NCBI GenBank assembly: GCA_002245135.1
Contig: NGBS01000624.1
Coordinates: forward strand, 1 to 45,000
Direction: 5' to 3'
DNA length: 45,000 nt
Source: Proteromonas lacertae
Lineage: Eukaryota; Sar; Bigyra; Opalinata; Proteromonadidae
Positions 1 through 11,537 of the stretch are shown piece by piece; within the stretch, counting starts at the first letter, position 1; each line of letters starts with the position of its first letter. Below the pieces are notes generated by a model. The model saw only the letters and a program-made list of their open reading frames with translations, did not search any database and was not told where the DNA came from. Made by a program: the position numbers and the translations under genes.

Positions 1-3000
1 CATAAATCATATATAATCGATAATTTGAAAAGACTAAATATGAATGATAAAAATGATAAAGATATTCTTGCAAATGCGTTATATGATAATGGATATATCC
101 CAGAGAATAAAAAGAAAGAGATAATAGATAGTATGGATAAAGAAAAAGAATAATGTGTGAGAGTTATGTATGATATTAATATTTATATAATTTTATAGTT
201 TTTGATTAATGAACTTTATCGTAGGGGATATAATGAGATAAATGAAATATATGGTAAACTTAAAGATAGATATTTAGATGTTATTAATAGTGATACAAAA
301 TACTTATAATAAATTGATAAATGATATTAATAAATTGAAAAATAAAAACCAACAATTGGAAAATAAAAATCAACCAAAGAATAGTAAAAGCAAAAAAGAA
401 ACTAGTGGTTCATCAAATGAAACATTAACTGAAGAAATTGAGAAATTGGAAAAAGAAATTGAGAAATGGAAAGAAGAAATTCGTGATTTAAATGAACTTA
501 ATAAGAAGAATAAAGAAATAATAGAAAAAATAAAAGAAGCAAAAAATGATAATATAGATGAAAAAGAGTCTCCCATTAAAAGAAAAAGAAATAGCAATAA
601 AGAAGTTGAAGAAGAGAATATAGAGGAAGATAAGGAAGCAGAAGATGAAGGAAATGAAGGAAATGATCAAGAAGATAAAGCAATAAAGAAGCAGAAGATG
701 AAGATAAACCAAATAAAAAGATTAAAACTATTGAAAATAATGAAGTGAATAATAATAATAATAATATTCCATCGAATGGAAATGGTGATAAACCACAGAA
801 AACAAAAGGTAGTGATATCGAATCATCAATCCCTTATAAAAGAAATAAACTTACTGATGATAAAGTTGTTAAAGAATTAACAGAGAAAAAGAAATTGTTA
901 TTGATGACAGAATATTACATGACTTAGATGATTATTTGATTGATGTAATATACCATGATAAGAAAAATAATAAAGAAAAAAAAGAGATGAAGAATGATAT
1001 TATTACTGTATATATATTATTGTATTATTATTATAGTCAATTAAAGAAGAAATAGATACACCAATAATTGATAATAATGTTATTATTGATAAGTTAGGAG
1101 AATGTAATCCAATATTTAATATTGTGTTTATTACATACAATCACAATGAAGTAACATCATCACTTGAAGAAGGTGAAACTGATTTTGGACATTATGGAAT
1201 ATTTAAAGATAAAATAATAGAAGAAATGAAGAAAACTTACAAATGGGATGAAATGAAATCAAATGATAAAAAGAATGAGATGAAATCAAATGCTACAGGA
1301 AATGAACAAAATCAAATTCCACAGAAAGTGAAATAAGTTCTGCTGGTAAAACAAAAGAAACTGATAAATTCAAAAAATTAATAATGTCAATAAAATCGAA
1401 AAGATTAAGATTTTGTACTTATAACATGTCTGATGAATTAAATGACTATTCAGTCTTCCAAAAGAATGTAGAAACATTACATATAGTTTTAGAAAATAGA
1501 AATGAAACTACAAATTTCATACTTACAGAATGTAGAAACCCATCAGTAAATATAATACCTTGTGAAATTGAAGAAAAAAAGATAGATTGTGATTATAGAA
1601 TATGTGAAAAGATTATAAATAGAAAAAGTGAACAAACTAAAACTGAAGATAATTCAAATGATTATATTGATATTAAATGGAAAAATCTGAATAATGAGTT
1701 TGTAATGGATGATAAAAATTCAGTAGTAGAAAAATTTAATCAATATCTAACAAAGAATGATATAGAATCAGCAAAAAATAATTTTGAAATGATAAAGGAA
1801 AATATATCTACTTATATTAAAAATCGCTCAAGTATATATATATATACATATATAATTATTATATAAATAATAGTGACTAACTCTTTATGTAAAGTATTTG
1901 GAAAATTAAGTCCAAAATACAATGATAGTGATAAAACTATAAAAATTTATTGTGATATATATCAATATCCTAATAGAATAGTTTATGTTAGAGATGTTTA
2001 TAAGAAAATATGGAATGAATTACAGAAAGATATTTCATATTATAGAAATAATCCAGATAAAAAATTAAGAATTCTATTGAGAGGAAATCCAGGATGTGGT
2101 AAAACTTCATTTGTTATCTATTTAATAAATCGAATTATTGAATTAAATGAAAAATTGAAAGGCAAAAAGATTAGTGTATGTGTTCTTAAAGCGAAAACAA
2201 AAGATGATAAAATAGTTTGTGATGAATACTATTTAAAAGGTAAGGAAATGCTACATGATATAAAAAACAAAAAATAGAATTTGATATTGTGATATGTGAT
2301 TCTTATGATGTCGGAAAGGATGATCCTAAAGGTCGTATTTATTTATATGTCACTTCGCCAGATTCTAAGAATTATGAATCATTTACAAAATTTGCTAATG
2401 ATGATGAGAATAGAGCAAAAAAGTATTTCTTTATGGATATATTTAGTGGAAAAGAAATTAAAGAATGGAAAGAAAAATGTTTACCAACTGAACTGCAAGA
2501 ATCAATAGAAAAAAATGAGTTTAATAGTAGATATGGAAATGTTCCAAGACATATCTATTATGCTGCAATATATGATGTTTGTTATGGTAAAGATTATTGG
2601 GATAAAATATATTCAAAAGGTATAAAAAGAATAGTAGGTAAACTTGGTTATATGAAATTTCTAAAAACATATTATATCCATGTAAGTCATATGAAGAAAA
2701 TGAGAATTTAGTAAAAAGAACAACAACATTTGATAGTACATTATGTCATTATATAGTGAAGTATTCTATTCCATATAAAGACAGAGTGAATGAAATCAAA
2801 TATTATGATAGAATTAATGAACATGAGATGGAATTCATATCAGATGAAGTATTCGATTATATTTATGATTGTGTTAAACATAAAGCTGTAGAAGATGATG
2901 TTAAGAATATGCAGGAACAATTTAGTGACTTATATCAGAATAAAGTGAAAAATGAATTTATGTTATATTTATTCAAAGAGTTAGTATGGTATAACTGTTT

Positions 3001-3559
3001 GTATCATGGTAATAAGATAACTCTTGATGATAGTGTATTAGTTGAAGAGATTGAAAATAATATATTAGAAGTATTTATGAATCTGTTTGATGGTGATATC
3101 TATTGTAGTAATGATAATAAATACTGCTTAGTTCATTTAGCAACATTGAAGAATAGAGAAATGATTTACTTATTGAATAACTGTTTTATTCATGTAATAA
3201 ATGATCAACGAGAAGTATTGGATTGTGATGATCAAATAAAAGAATGTATATGTGGTTTGCAACAAATGGTGAACTTTAAAAGAATGTATTATATTACAGT
3301 ATCCAATAATAAATCGCCTGAATCTTCATCTGAATCCTCACCTTTTATATCAAAAGTATTAGTTTCACATTATATTGGTAAAACAACCATCGAAAATGCA
3401 AATATTACCTATTGTAATTCAAAATTTGAAGGTTTAGTATATGGAAGTGATTTCAAGATAGAAAAATCAAAAGATGTAACTGTAAAGTTTGATATAGAAA
3501 AGAAGAATAATAAAAAGAAAAAGAATATAAAAAGACTAAAAGCATTTGGATTGGTTTGA
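1..3559 (+). pseudogene. P-loop NTPase (CRN/RHS-like), copy 1, 5'-truncated by window and frame-disrupted
   Basis: This is the same gene as 5104-10325 but enters mid-gene and is broken into at least seven reading pieces by one-base indels. Recognisable parts in order are a Lys/Glu-rich coiled coil (about 200-800), a segment beginning FITYNHNE (1124 on), the P-loop GNPGCGKTS near 2085-2110, a VTSPDSKNY motif near 2350, a GNVPRHIYY motif near 2540 and a C-terminal domain ending at TGA 3557-3559. Introns equivalent to those of copy 2 lie at 168-198, 1008-1036 and 1832-1873. Almost all breaks sit in A/T runs, so consensus sequence error is as likely as real decay. If corrected it would match copy 2. 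An NTPase of this type would act in the nucleus or cytosol; its role is unknown. Confidence 0.8.
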
Positions 3560-3609
3560 ATGAGAAATATCATCATCTTATTTTCAAATATAAATTGTTT
3601 TGTTAGGAA

Positions 3610-3861
3610 TTGTTTTTCAGGGATAAGTTACATCAAACCATTACAAGATTTAGCAAATTCATTTATACTCTATTTAAGAAAATATATGAAAAAATAATTT
3701 ATAACACAAATAGAAAAAATGAAAGAAATAAAGGAAAAGATTTTATTGTTAATACTAAAACACCGATTTGTGCAACAGCTAATAATAAAAAAATGGAAGA
3801 AAAACAAAATGAATTATTGACAAGTAATGAAGTTAATGTAAAGAAACCTAAATTTGGATGA
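3610..3861 (+). CDS. Small basic ORF downstream of NTPase copy 1 (uncertain)
   Basis: An 83-codon frame opens after a pyrimidine-rich TTTTTCAG, could be an exon following an unseen splice, and closes on TGA. The product is Lys/Arg/Asn-rich with no family I recognise. There is no ATG at the proper place (it begins at TTG), so it may be a last exon or just open sequence. In copy 2 (10376-10579) one extra A in an A-run closes the frame 16 codons earlier. This is the only isolated indel that makes copy 1 the longer reading. Confidence 0.3.
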   Translation: MFFRDKLHQTITRFSKFIYTLFKKIYEKIIYNTNRKNERNKGKDFIVNTKTPICATANNKKMEEKQNELLTSNEVNVKKPKFG

Positions 3862-4001
3862 GGAAATGCTGATTAAGAGAAATAATAATACTAAAACATC
3901 TTTCGATTGATTATATTTCTTCATACTATTCTATTTATGTTATTTTCAATAGAAAGGGTTTAATTTTAAAGTAATGGTTAGGTTTAGTATATTGCAAAAC
4001 A

Positions 4002-4719
4002 ACAACTTCATTTGCAGCAAATGGATCATTAGAAAAAGAAATAAAAGGCTTGAGAGTTGCAAGCCAAACTTCCAAAGCAGAATTAATTGATAATGTTTGG
4101 ACGATTGTAACAGCAGAAAAACCAACAGAACATGTAAAAGAATACATTCCAATGGATCCTGAAACCATGTTGAAGATGATAAGAAGATCAGCTTACAGTA
4201 GAAGTGATCGAGGTGGTAGAGGCTTGTGTCGTGCATTAGAAGTAATGGATGAACATCACAGAGACAGATTACAATTGGAAGACTTACAATTCGCATTAAG
4301 AGATGTAGGAATGAGATTTGAGAGATATGAAGTAGATATATTGATGAATGGATTTAAGCGAGAAGCTGATGGTACAATATCGTTGAATGAATTTATTGAA
4401 GCGTTAGTTCCTCCAATGCAAGAAAATCGATATAATGTAGTAATGGATATATTCCACATGTTAGATAATGAAAAGAACGGCGAACTAATGTCTTAAGTTA
4501 ATTGTGCCATTATATGATGTAAATAGTCATCCAACAATAAGAGAAGCTAAACTAACACAAGAACAAGCATTAGATCAATTCATTAATCATTTTCGATATA
4601 CAATAAAACCTGGATTTATAAGTATGAATGAATTTTTAGATTATTATTTGCTGTTAAGTTCAATGTATGAAAGTGATGAAGACTTTGAGACTTTAGTAAG
4701 AAGTAATTGGAGAATCTGA
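4002..4719 (+). CDS. Calcyphosine-like (CAPSL-type) EF-hand protein, one frameshift
   Basis: The translation follows the calcyphosine-like family: an N-terminal helix, MDPETM followed by a Gly-rich GGRGLCRALEVMDE loop, an EF-hand near FKREADGTISLNEF, then MLDNEKNG, YDVNSHP and a C-terminal helix pair ending SNWRI and TGA at 4717-4719. CAPSL/calcyphosine proteins bind calcium and are typical of ciliated or flagellated cells. The frame shifts by one base near 4490-4495, between NGELMS and LYDVNSHP, so as written the last quarter is out of frame. I cannot place the start: no in-frame ATG precedes 4152, although readable protein-like codons run from about 4002. A short first exon is likely. Several Ca-binding loop residues deviate from consensus, so calcium binding may be partial. 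Confidence 0.8.
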
Positions 4720-5103
4720 TTATTTCAATAATAAATTTTATATATATTATCATTATTTGTTTGTTGGTCATGAAATATTGTATAGTTAGTTTTCTGTTAA
4801 TCATTAATTTTCAAAATTTCCATCATTTTTAAGGCTCATTGTGATTAATATATTTACTCTTTGTAATACCAGTTATACAGAGAGATTATTGGTAATTACA
4901 TTTCAAATATCATTAATTAGTGGATGATGTGAATTTTGTCAAGTAACACATCAGATGGATGAATGAAATTGATTACATATAATAATGCTTAATATTTACT
5001 TTATGACATGTATATTACATGTAATTGACAAGTTTATAACTATACATTTCATTTGATAATTATAGATATTGAAGAGTATAGTTATTACATTTTATTTAAT
5101 CTT
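4720..5103. other. Intergenic spacer, no gene seen
   Basis: About 380 bases of AT-rich sequence separate the EF-hand stop codon from the first plausible ATG of the NTPase gene. I see no RNA gene, no coding signal and no clear copy of the promoter motifs found upstream of the other two NTPase genes. Confidence 0.5.
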
Positions 5104-8100
5104 ATGGATTTCAATTATGTGATAAGGTATGGCAATATTGATAAGATTGAGTTGATGAAAAAGTGAAAATGAAGAAATAGTGTATTATTTAAACTATTAT
5201 CCTCAGATAAATAATACTTCTTGTTGTTATTTTATCTTAGTGAGAGATTGTTATGTAAATATTTATAACAGTATTAAAGATGTAGTAAAGAAAATCAAAA
5301 TAAAGGTAAGAATGAAGGTGATGGTAAGAAGAATGGTGAAGATGATAACAATGGTGAAGATGGGAATAATGGTGTTGGTGAGAATCAAAGTAAAGATGAG
5401 TATAGTGGTGAAGATGGAATCAAAGTAAAGACAAGAATAAAAATAAATATAAGAATCATCAGAATTGCTTTTTAATCTACGGCAATGAAGGTTTGGGTAA
5501 AACTACATTGTGTTTTTTTTTGTCGTATTGTCTTAATAATGATGATGATTTTGATGAATATAACATAGTAGTATATGGTGTAAGTGATACAGATAACATA
5601 TATCATTTTAGATTAGCAAATACTCATAAATTTGAAGAAAATATCTATATATGCCAGATTTAAAAGGTAAAACAATAGTTATAAGCGATAATGAACAGAT
5701 TCATGAAGATGATTTCAGTGATGATAATGTAATAATTATGATAAGTTCTCCAAAAGCAGAAAAATATAAGATTATGGCAAATAAGAGATGTACAATCCAA
5801 TTCTACATACCTCAATTCAATGAAAAGAATTAAAGATTATAATAAATCAAAAGAGAAATTAGATGATGATAAGAAAAAGAAAATATTAAATGATGCAGTT
5901 ATATATGGAGGCAACTTAGATATTAATTGTTCATTGAAAGAGTTATGTAAAAATTGTGAAAGGGAATTACCATTATATATTCCACCAAATTATGAAGAAC
6001 AGTTGTTTATATATGATACCAATCAATTTAATGTAATACCTGACACCTTGAGATATTTATCAACAGAAATGGAAAAATATATACTTGCAAATTGCTTTTA
6101 CAAAATAGTGGATTATAAAAGATTATATGAAGTATTTGAAAATGATTTATTGAATAAAAAAGATCCATGGATATTCGAAAGAATGTGTCACATTATATTC
6201 GAAGATAATGGTTATACAGGTTATAATTTAGATAAAAAAGAATTTCCATTTGATTTACCTGAACATACATTAATTTATATTGAAATGGATAAATTCCTTG
6301 ATTATCTTGATAATGGTGATAAATATAAGATTAAAAACCGAAAAATTAATGAAGTAACACTTGTGAGTGGTAAAATTAAAGATAAAAGTAATACTGAAAT
6401 AAAAAGTATAACAGAAGGAATAGTTGAAATAACATATAATAATGTAAGAGGAAAATATGATAGGATTGTTGATTGTGAAATAACAGGATTGACAATATCA
6501 AATGCAAAGATAGAAGGTGATAGAATTAGTGGTGTAATAAAAGATGGTTTAATATCAGAAGGAGTTATATTTGATGGTATTTATGTGGATTTTGGAAGAA
6601 TAATTAATTTTCCAGCAATAGATTCATGTATTATTAACAAATACAGTATTACTGGATTACAAATGACAATTTCTAATAATCATCCAACTAAGAATACTGT
6701 AATAGCATTTCTAAATGTATATATTATTATTATTATTATTATTGTATAGATGTTATATAGATATCATAAATCATATATAATCGATAATTTGAAAAGACTA
6801 AATATGAATGATAAAAATGATAAAGATATTCTTGCAAATGCGTTATATGATAATGGATATATCCCAGAGAATAAAAAGAAAGAGATAATAGATAGTATGG
6901 ATAAAGAAAAGAGAATAATGTGTGAGAGTTATGTATGATATTAATATTTATATAATTTTATAGTTTTTGATTAATGAACTTTATCGTAGGGGATATAATG
7001 AGATAAATGAAATATATGGTAAACTTAAAGATAGATATTTAGATGTTATTAATAGTGATACAAATACTTATAATAAATTGATAAATGATATTAATAAATT
7101 GAAAAATAAAAACCAACAATTGGAAAATAAAAATCAACCAAAGAATAGTAAAAGCAAAAAAGAAACTAGTGGTTCATCAAATGAAACATTAACTGAAGAA
7201 ATTGAGAAATTGGAAAAAGAAATTGAGAAATGGAAAGAAGAAATTCGTGATTTAAATGAACTTAATAAGAAGAATAAAGAAATAATAGAAAAAATAAAAG
7301 AAGCAAAAAATGATAATATAGATGAAAAAGAGTCTCCCATTAAAAGAAAAAGAAATAGCAATAAAGAAGTTGAAGAAGAGAATATAGAGGAAGATAAGGA
7401 AGCAGAAGATGAAGGAAATGAAGGAAATGATCAAGAAGATAAAAGCAATAAAGAAGCAGAAGATGAAGATAAACCAAATAAAAAGATTAAAACTATTGAA
7501 AATAATGAAGTGAATAATAATAATAATAATATTCCATCGAATGGAAATGGTGATAAACCACAGAAAACAAAAGGTAGTGATATCGAATCATCAATCCCTT
7601 ATAAAAGAAATAAACTTACTGATGATAAAGTTGTTAAAGAATTAACAGAGAAAAAAGAAATTGTTATTGATGACAGAATATTACATGACTTAGATGATTA
7701 TTTGATTGATGTAATATACCATGATAAGAAAAATAATAAAGAAAAAAAAGAGATGAAGAATGATATTATTACTGTATATATATTATTGTATTATTATTAT
7801 AGTCAATTAAAGAAGAAATAGATACACCAATAATTGATAATAATGTTATTATTGATAAGTTAGGAGAATGTAATCCAATATTTAATATTGTGTTTATTAC
7901 ATACAATCACAATGAAGTAACATCATCACTTGAAGAAGGTGAAACTGATTTTGGACATTATGGAATATTTAAAGATAAAATAATAGAAGAAATGAAGAAA
8001 ACTTACAAATGGGATGAAATGAAATCAAATGATAAAAAGAATGAGATGAAATCAAATGCTACAGGAAATGAACAAAAATCAAATTCCACAGAAAGTGAAA

Positions 8101-10325
8101 TAAGTTCTGCTGGTAAAACAAAAGAAACTGATAAATTCAAAAAATTAATAATGTCAATAAAATCGAAAAGATTAAGATTTTGTACTTATAACATGTCTGA
8201 TGAATTAAATGACTATTCAGTCTTCCAAAAGAATGTAGAAACATTACATATAGTTTTAGAAAATAGAAATGAAACTACAAATTTCATACTTACAGAATGT
8301 AGAAACCCATCAGTAAATATAATACCTTGTGAAATTGAAGAAAAAAAGATAGATTGTGATTATAGAATATGTGAAAAGATTATAAATAGAAAAATTGAAC
8401 AAACTAAAACTGAAGATAATTCAAATGATTCTATTGATATTAAATGGAAAAATCTGAATAATGAGTTTGTAATGGATGATAAAAATTCAGTAGTAGAAAA
8501 ATTTAATCAATATCTAACAAAGAATGATATAGAATCAGCAAAAAATAATTTTGAAATGATAAAGGAAAATATATCTACTTATATTAAAAATCGCTCAAGT
8601 ATATATATATATACATATATAATTATTATATAAATAATAGTGACTAACTCTTTATGTAAAGTATTTGGAAAATTAAGTCCAAAATACAATGATAGTGATA
8701 AAACTATAAAAATTTATTGTGATATATATCAATATCCTAATAGAATAGTTTATGTTAGAGATGTTTATAAGAAAATATGGAATGAATTACAGAAAGATAT
8801 TTCATATTATAGAAATAATCCAGATAAAAAATTAAGAATTCTATTGAGAGGAAATCCAGGATGTGGTAAAACTTCATTTGTTATCTATTTAATAAATCGA
8901 ATTATTGAATTAAATGAAAAATTGAAAGGCAAAAAGATTAGTGTATGTGTTCTTAAAGCGAAAACAAAAGATGATAAAATAGTTTGTGATGAATACTATT
9001 TAAAAGGTAAGGAAATGCTACATGATATAAAAAAACAAAAAATAGAATTTGATATTGTGATATGTGATTCTTATGATGTCGGAAAGGATGATCCTAAAGG
9101 TCGTATTTATTTATATGTCACTTCGCCAGATTCTAAGAATTATGAATCATTTACAAAATTTGCTAATGATGATGAGAATAGAGCAAAAAAGTATTTCTTT
9201 ATGGATATATTTAGTGGAAAAGAAATTAAAGAATGGAAAGAAAAATGTTTACCAACTGAACTGCAAGAATCAATAGAAAAAAATGAGTTTAATAGTAGAT
9301 ATGGAAATGTTCCAAGACATATCTATTATGCTGCAATATATGATGTTTGTTATGGTAAAGATTATTGGGATAAAATATATTCAAAAGGTATAAAAAGAAT
9401 AGTAGGTAAACTTGGTTATATGAAATTTCTAAAAACATATTTATATCCATGTAAGTCATATGAAGAAAATGAGAATTTAGTAAAAAGAACAACAACATTT
9501 GATAGTACATTATGTCATTATATAGTGAAGTATTCTATTCCCTATGTAGATGAGAATAAAATCAAATGTTATGATAGAATTAATGAACATGAGATGGAAT
9601 TCATATCAGATGAAGTATTCGATTATATTTATGATTGTGTTAAACATAAAGCTGTAGAAGATGATGTTAAGAATATGCAAGAACAATTTAGTGACTTATA
9701 TCAGAATAAAGTGAAAAATGAATTTATGTTATATTTATTCAAAGAGTTAGTATGGTATAACTGTTTGTATCATGGTAATAAGATAACTCTTGATGATAGT
9801 GTATTAGTTGAAGAGATTGAAAATAATATATTAGAAGTATTTATGAATCTGTTTGATGGTGATATCTATTGTAGTAATGATAATAAATACTGCTTAGTTC
9901 ATTTAGCAACATTGAAGAATAGAGAAATGATTTACTTATTGAATAACTGTTTTATTCATGTAATAAATGATCAACGAGAAGTATTGGATTGTGATGATCA
10001 AATAAAAGAATGTATATGTGGTTTGCAACAAATGGTGAACTTTAAAAGAATGTATTATATTACAGTATCCAATAATAAATCGCCTGAATCTTCATCTGAA
10101 TCCTCACCTTTTATATCAAAAGTATTAGTTTCACATTATATTGGTAAAACAACCATCGAAAATGCAAATATTACCTATTGTAATTCAAAATTTGAAGGTT
10201 TAGTATATGGAAGTGATTTCAAGATAGAAAAATCAAAAGATGTAACTGTAAAGTTTGATATAGAAAAGAAGAATAATAAAAAGAAAAAGAATATAAAAAG
10301 ACTAAAAGCATTTGGATTGGTTTGA
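5104..10325 (+). CDS. Giant two-P-loop NTPase (CRN/RHS-like), copy 2
   Basis: Proposed exons are 5104-6716, 6750-6932, 6964-7773, 7803-8598 and 8641-10325 (TGA); all downstream junctions keep frame. The order is: a Gly/Asn/Lys-rich linker (5290-5460); P-loop 1 GNEGLGKTT (5481-5508) with a TIVISDNE strand and an ISSPKAEKY motif; a beta-rich repeat segment (6330-6640); a highly charged coiled coil; and P-loop 2 GNPGCGKTS (near 8850-8880) with DIVICDSYD, VTSPDSKNY, NVPRHIYY and a long C-terminal domain. Walker A, then SSP, then PR is the pattern of the CRN/RHS-type NTPases. The first 730 bases need about five one-base frame corrections; from 5830 on the frame is clean. The true start is uncertain. 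Function unknown; a transposon-linked or effector-like nuclear role is only analogy. Confidence 0.75.
6717..6749 (+). other. Mini-intron (33 nt) in NTPase copy 2
   Basis: GTATAT at the start, an ATT repeat inside and TATAG at the end. It sits between AFLN and MLYRYHK. Its length is a multiple of three and it holds only a TAG, so unspliced reading cannot be excluded if TAG is sense. Confidence 0.6.
6933..6963 (+). other. Mini-intron (31 nt) in NTPase copy 2
   Basis: GTATGAT...TTATAG with an in-frame TGA. Removal joins CESY to FLINELYRRGY in frame. It has an exact counterpart at 168-198 in copy 1. Confidence 0.85.
7774..7802 (+). other. Mini-intron (29 nt) in NTPase copy 2
   Basis: GTATATAT...TTATAG. 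Splicing restores one frame from the coiled-coil exon into SIKEEIDTPIIDNN and then FITYNHNE. The counterpart in copy 1 is 1008-1036. Confidence 0.85.
8599..8640 (+). other. Mini-intron (42 nt) in NTPase copy 2
   Basis: GTATATATATAT...AATAATAG splits a codon (A|TG). Removal joins KNRS to MTNSLCKVFGK in frame. The counterpart in copy 1 is 1832-1873. Confidence 0.85.
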
Positions 10326-10375
10326 ATGAGAAATATCATCATCTTATTTTCAAATATAAATTGTTTTGTTAGGAA

Positions 10376-10579
10376 TTGTTTTTCAGGGATAAGTTACATC
10401 AAACCATTACAAGATTTAGCAAATTCATTTATACTCTATTTAAGAAAATATATGAAAAAATAATTTATAACACAAATAGAAAAAATGAAAGAAATAAAGG
10501 AAAAGATTTTATTGTTAATACTAAAACACCGATTTGTGCAACAGCTAATAATAAAAAAATGGAAGAAAAACAAAAATGA
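10376..10579 (+). CDS. Small basic ORF downstream of NTPase copy 2 (uncertain)
   Basis: Duplicate of 3610-3861. An extra A in the A-run near 10573 gives an early TGA after KMEEKQK, so the product is 67 codons rather than 83. Same doubts as for copy 1: no ATG start and no recognised family. Confidence 0.25.
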   Translation: MFFRDKLHQTITRFSKFIYTLFKKIYEKIIYNTNRKNERNKGKDFIVNTKTPICATANNKKMEEKQK

Positions 10580-10768
10580 ATTATTGACAAGTAATGAAGT
10601 TAATGTAAAGAAACCTAAATTTGGATGAGGAAATGCTGATTAAGAGAAATAATAATACTAAAACATCTTTCGATTGATTATATTTCTTCATACTATTCTA
10701 TTTATGTTATTTTCAATAGAAAGGGTTTAATTTTAAAGTAATGGTTAGGTTTAGTATATTGCAAAACA

Positions 10769-10919
10769 ACAACTTCATTTGCAGCAAATGGATCATTAGA
10801 AAAAGAAATAAAAGGCTTGAGAGTTGCAAGCCAAACTTCCAAAGCAGAATTAATTGATAATGTTTGGACGATTGTAACAGCAGAAAAACCAACAGAACAT
10901 GTAAAAGAATACATTCCAA
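10769..10919 (+). pseudogene. 5' fragment of the CAPSL-like EF-hand gene
   Basis: Identical to the first readable part of the EF-hand gene (4002-4152). It encodes the N-terminal helix up to HVKEYIP and is then cut by the duplication end. No EF-hand is retained, so it is a non-functional by-product of the duplication. Confidence 0.85.
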
Positions 10920-10937
10920 ATATAATATAAATGCATG

Positions 10938-10978
10938 AAATCCTCTTTTATAGAGGATCCTCTTCTAAAAGAGGATTT
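10938..10978 (+). repeat. Perfect hairpin at the duplication breakpoint
   Basis: AAATCCTCTTTTA (10938-10950) pairs with TAAAAGAGGATTT (10966-10978), a 13-bp stem. The loop itself contains the palindrome GAGGATCCTC. It starts 19 bases after the end of duplicate copy 2. More AATCCTC/GAGGATT units follow to about 11160. It could extrude as a cruciform or mark a mobile-element end. Confidence 0.8.
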
Positions 10979-11272
10979 TTAAATCCTCTCTGAAAGAGGA
11001 AAGAGGAAATATAAATTTTATAAAATCCTCTTATTGAAAAAGATGACAAATTAAAAATCCTCCATGCTAAACATAATATTATTGAAAAAATTAGAAATCT
11101 CTAATGATCAATTATTAAAAATTCTTCCTCCAATATGATACCATCATACTAGAGGATTATAATTTTTTATGGGGGGGATGAAGGCGGGGTTGAGGACTAG
11201 ACTATAGTATAGACTAGAATAGACTAAAACAAAAATAAAAATATAGAACCAGTATATAATATTAGAGTAAAT
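10979..11272. repeat. Degenerate AATCCTC/GAGGATT repeat tract and G-rich patch
   Basis: Several further copies of the ATCCTC/GAGGAT unit are scattered here in both orientations. They are followed by a G-run (GGGGGGG near 11172) and a short TAGACTA-type repeat (11204-11236). No coding signal. A similar AATCCTCTAG...TTTTAGAGGA pair recurs at 18080-18120, so the unit is dispersed. Confidence 0.55.
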
Positions 11273-11456
11273 CTAATTATTGTATCCATAAGGAACTGTT
11301 TCATAATCATCATCAAAGTATCTTTTATCATCAAAATATGTAAGTCCTATTTTTTCTTCATAAGCAGTATAGATATGATGATTTCTACTTCTAATATGAT
11401 TAATACCAAACTTCTGTTTAGAAACATATCCATCAAAATATGCAAGGTTTATTTTA
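11273..11456 (-). pseudogene. C-terminal remnant, probable Maverick/Polinton-type DNA polymerase B
   Basis: The minus strand encodes about 60 residues: KFGINHIRSRNHHIYT, then EEKIGLTYFDDKRYF and ETVPYGYNN before TAG. The spacing R-x3-H-x-(I/V)YT ... K-(I/L)-LS/T-x-FDDKR ... (T/S)-x-PYG resembles the extreme C-terminus of protein-primed family B polymerases of Maverick/Polinton elements, recalled from family knowledge and not searched. The rest of the polymerase is absent, so it is a relic. The stop is TAG, unlike neighbouring host genes; a transposon remnant need not have kept a working stop. Confidence 0.45.
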
Positions 11457-11537
11457 TATTATGAAGTATAATAGATAAATTAATTTATATATATATATGC
11501 ATATATAATACTTAAGTGTATTCCGCCGATAGACGGT

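Larger units (their letters stand above)
1..4152 (+). repeat. Direct duplication, copy 1 (about 4.15 kb)
   Basis: This stretch matches 6765-10919 almost base for base. It enters from the left window edge, so its true 5' limit is unknown. Homology stops abruptly at 4152, where copy 2 switches to unrelated sequence after 10919. I counted eight isolated one-base indels. Copy 1 is shorter by one base near 147, 679, 892, 1309, 2267, 2671 and 3808 and longer by one near 297; a diverged patch near 2776-2809 adds 3 bases. The net difference of 3 bases agrees with the offset moving from 6764 to 6767. Only a handful of substitutions lie outside the patch. Confidence 0.97.
6765..10919 (+). repeat. Direct duplication, copy 2
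   Basis: Partner of 1-4152 in the same orientation, starting no later than position 6765 (the window edge limits copy 1). It ends at 10919 inside the coding part of the EF-hand gene, so copy 2 carries only the first coding bases of that gene (10769-10919). The 2.6 kb between the copies is single-copy. Because the NTPase-to-EF-hand order is uninterrupted only in copy 1, copy 1 sits in the ancestral right-hand context. Confidence 0.97.

Noticed and set aside
370-712. Long minus-strand frames rich in Phe/Ser/Ile opposite the coiled coil (also 7134-7434)
   Set aside because: They are antisense shadows of a Lys/Glu-rich coding region, with no start context or family similarity.
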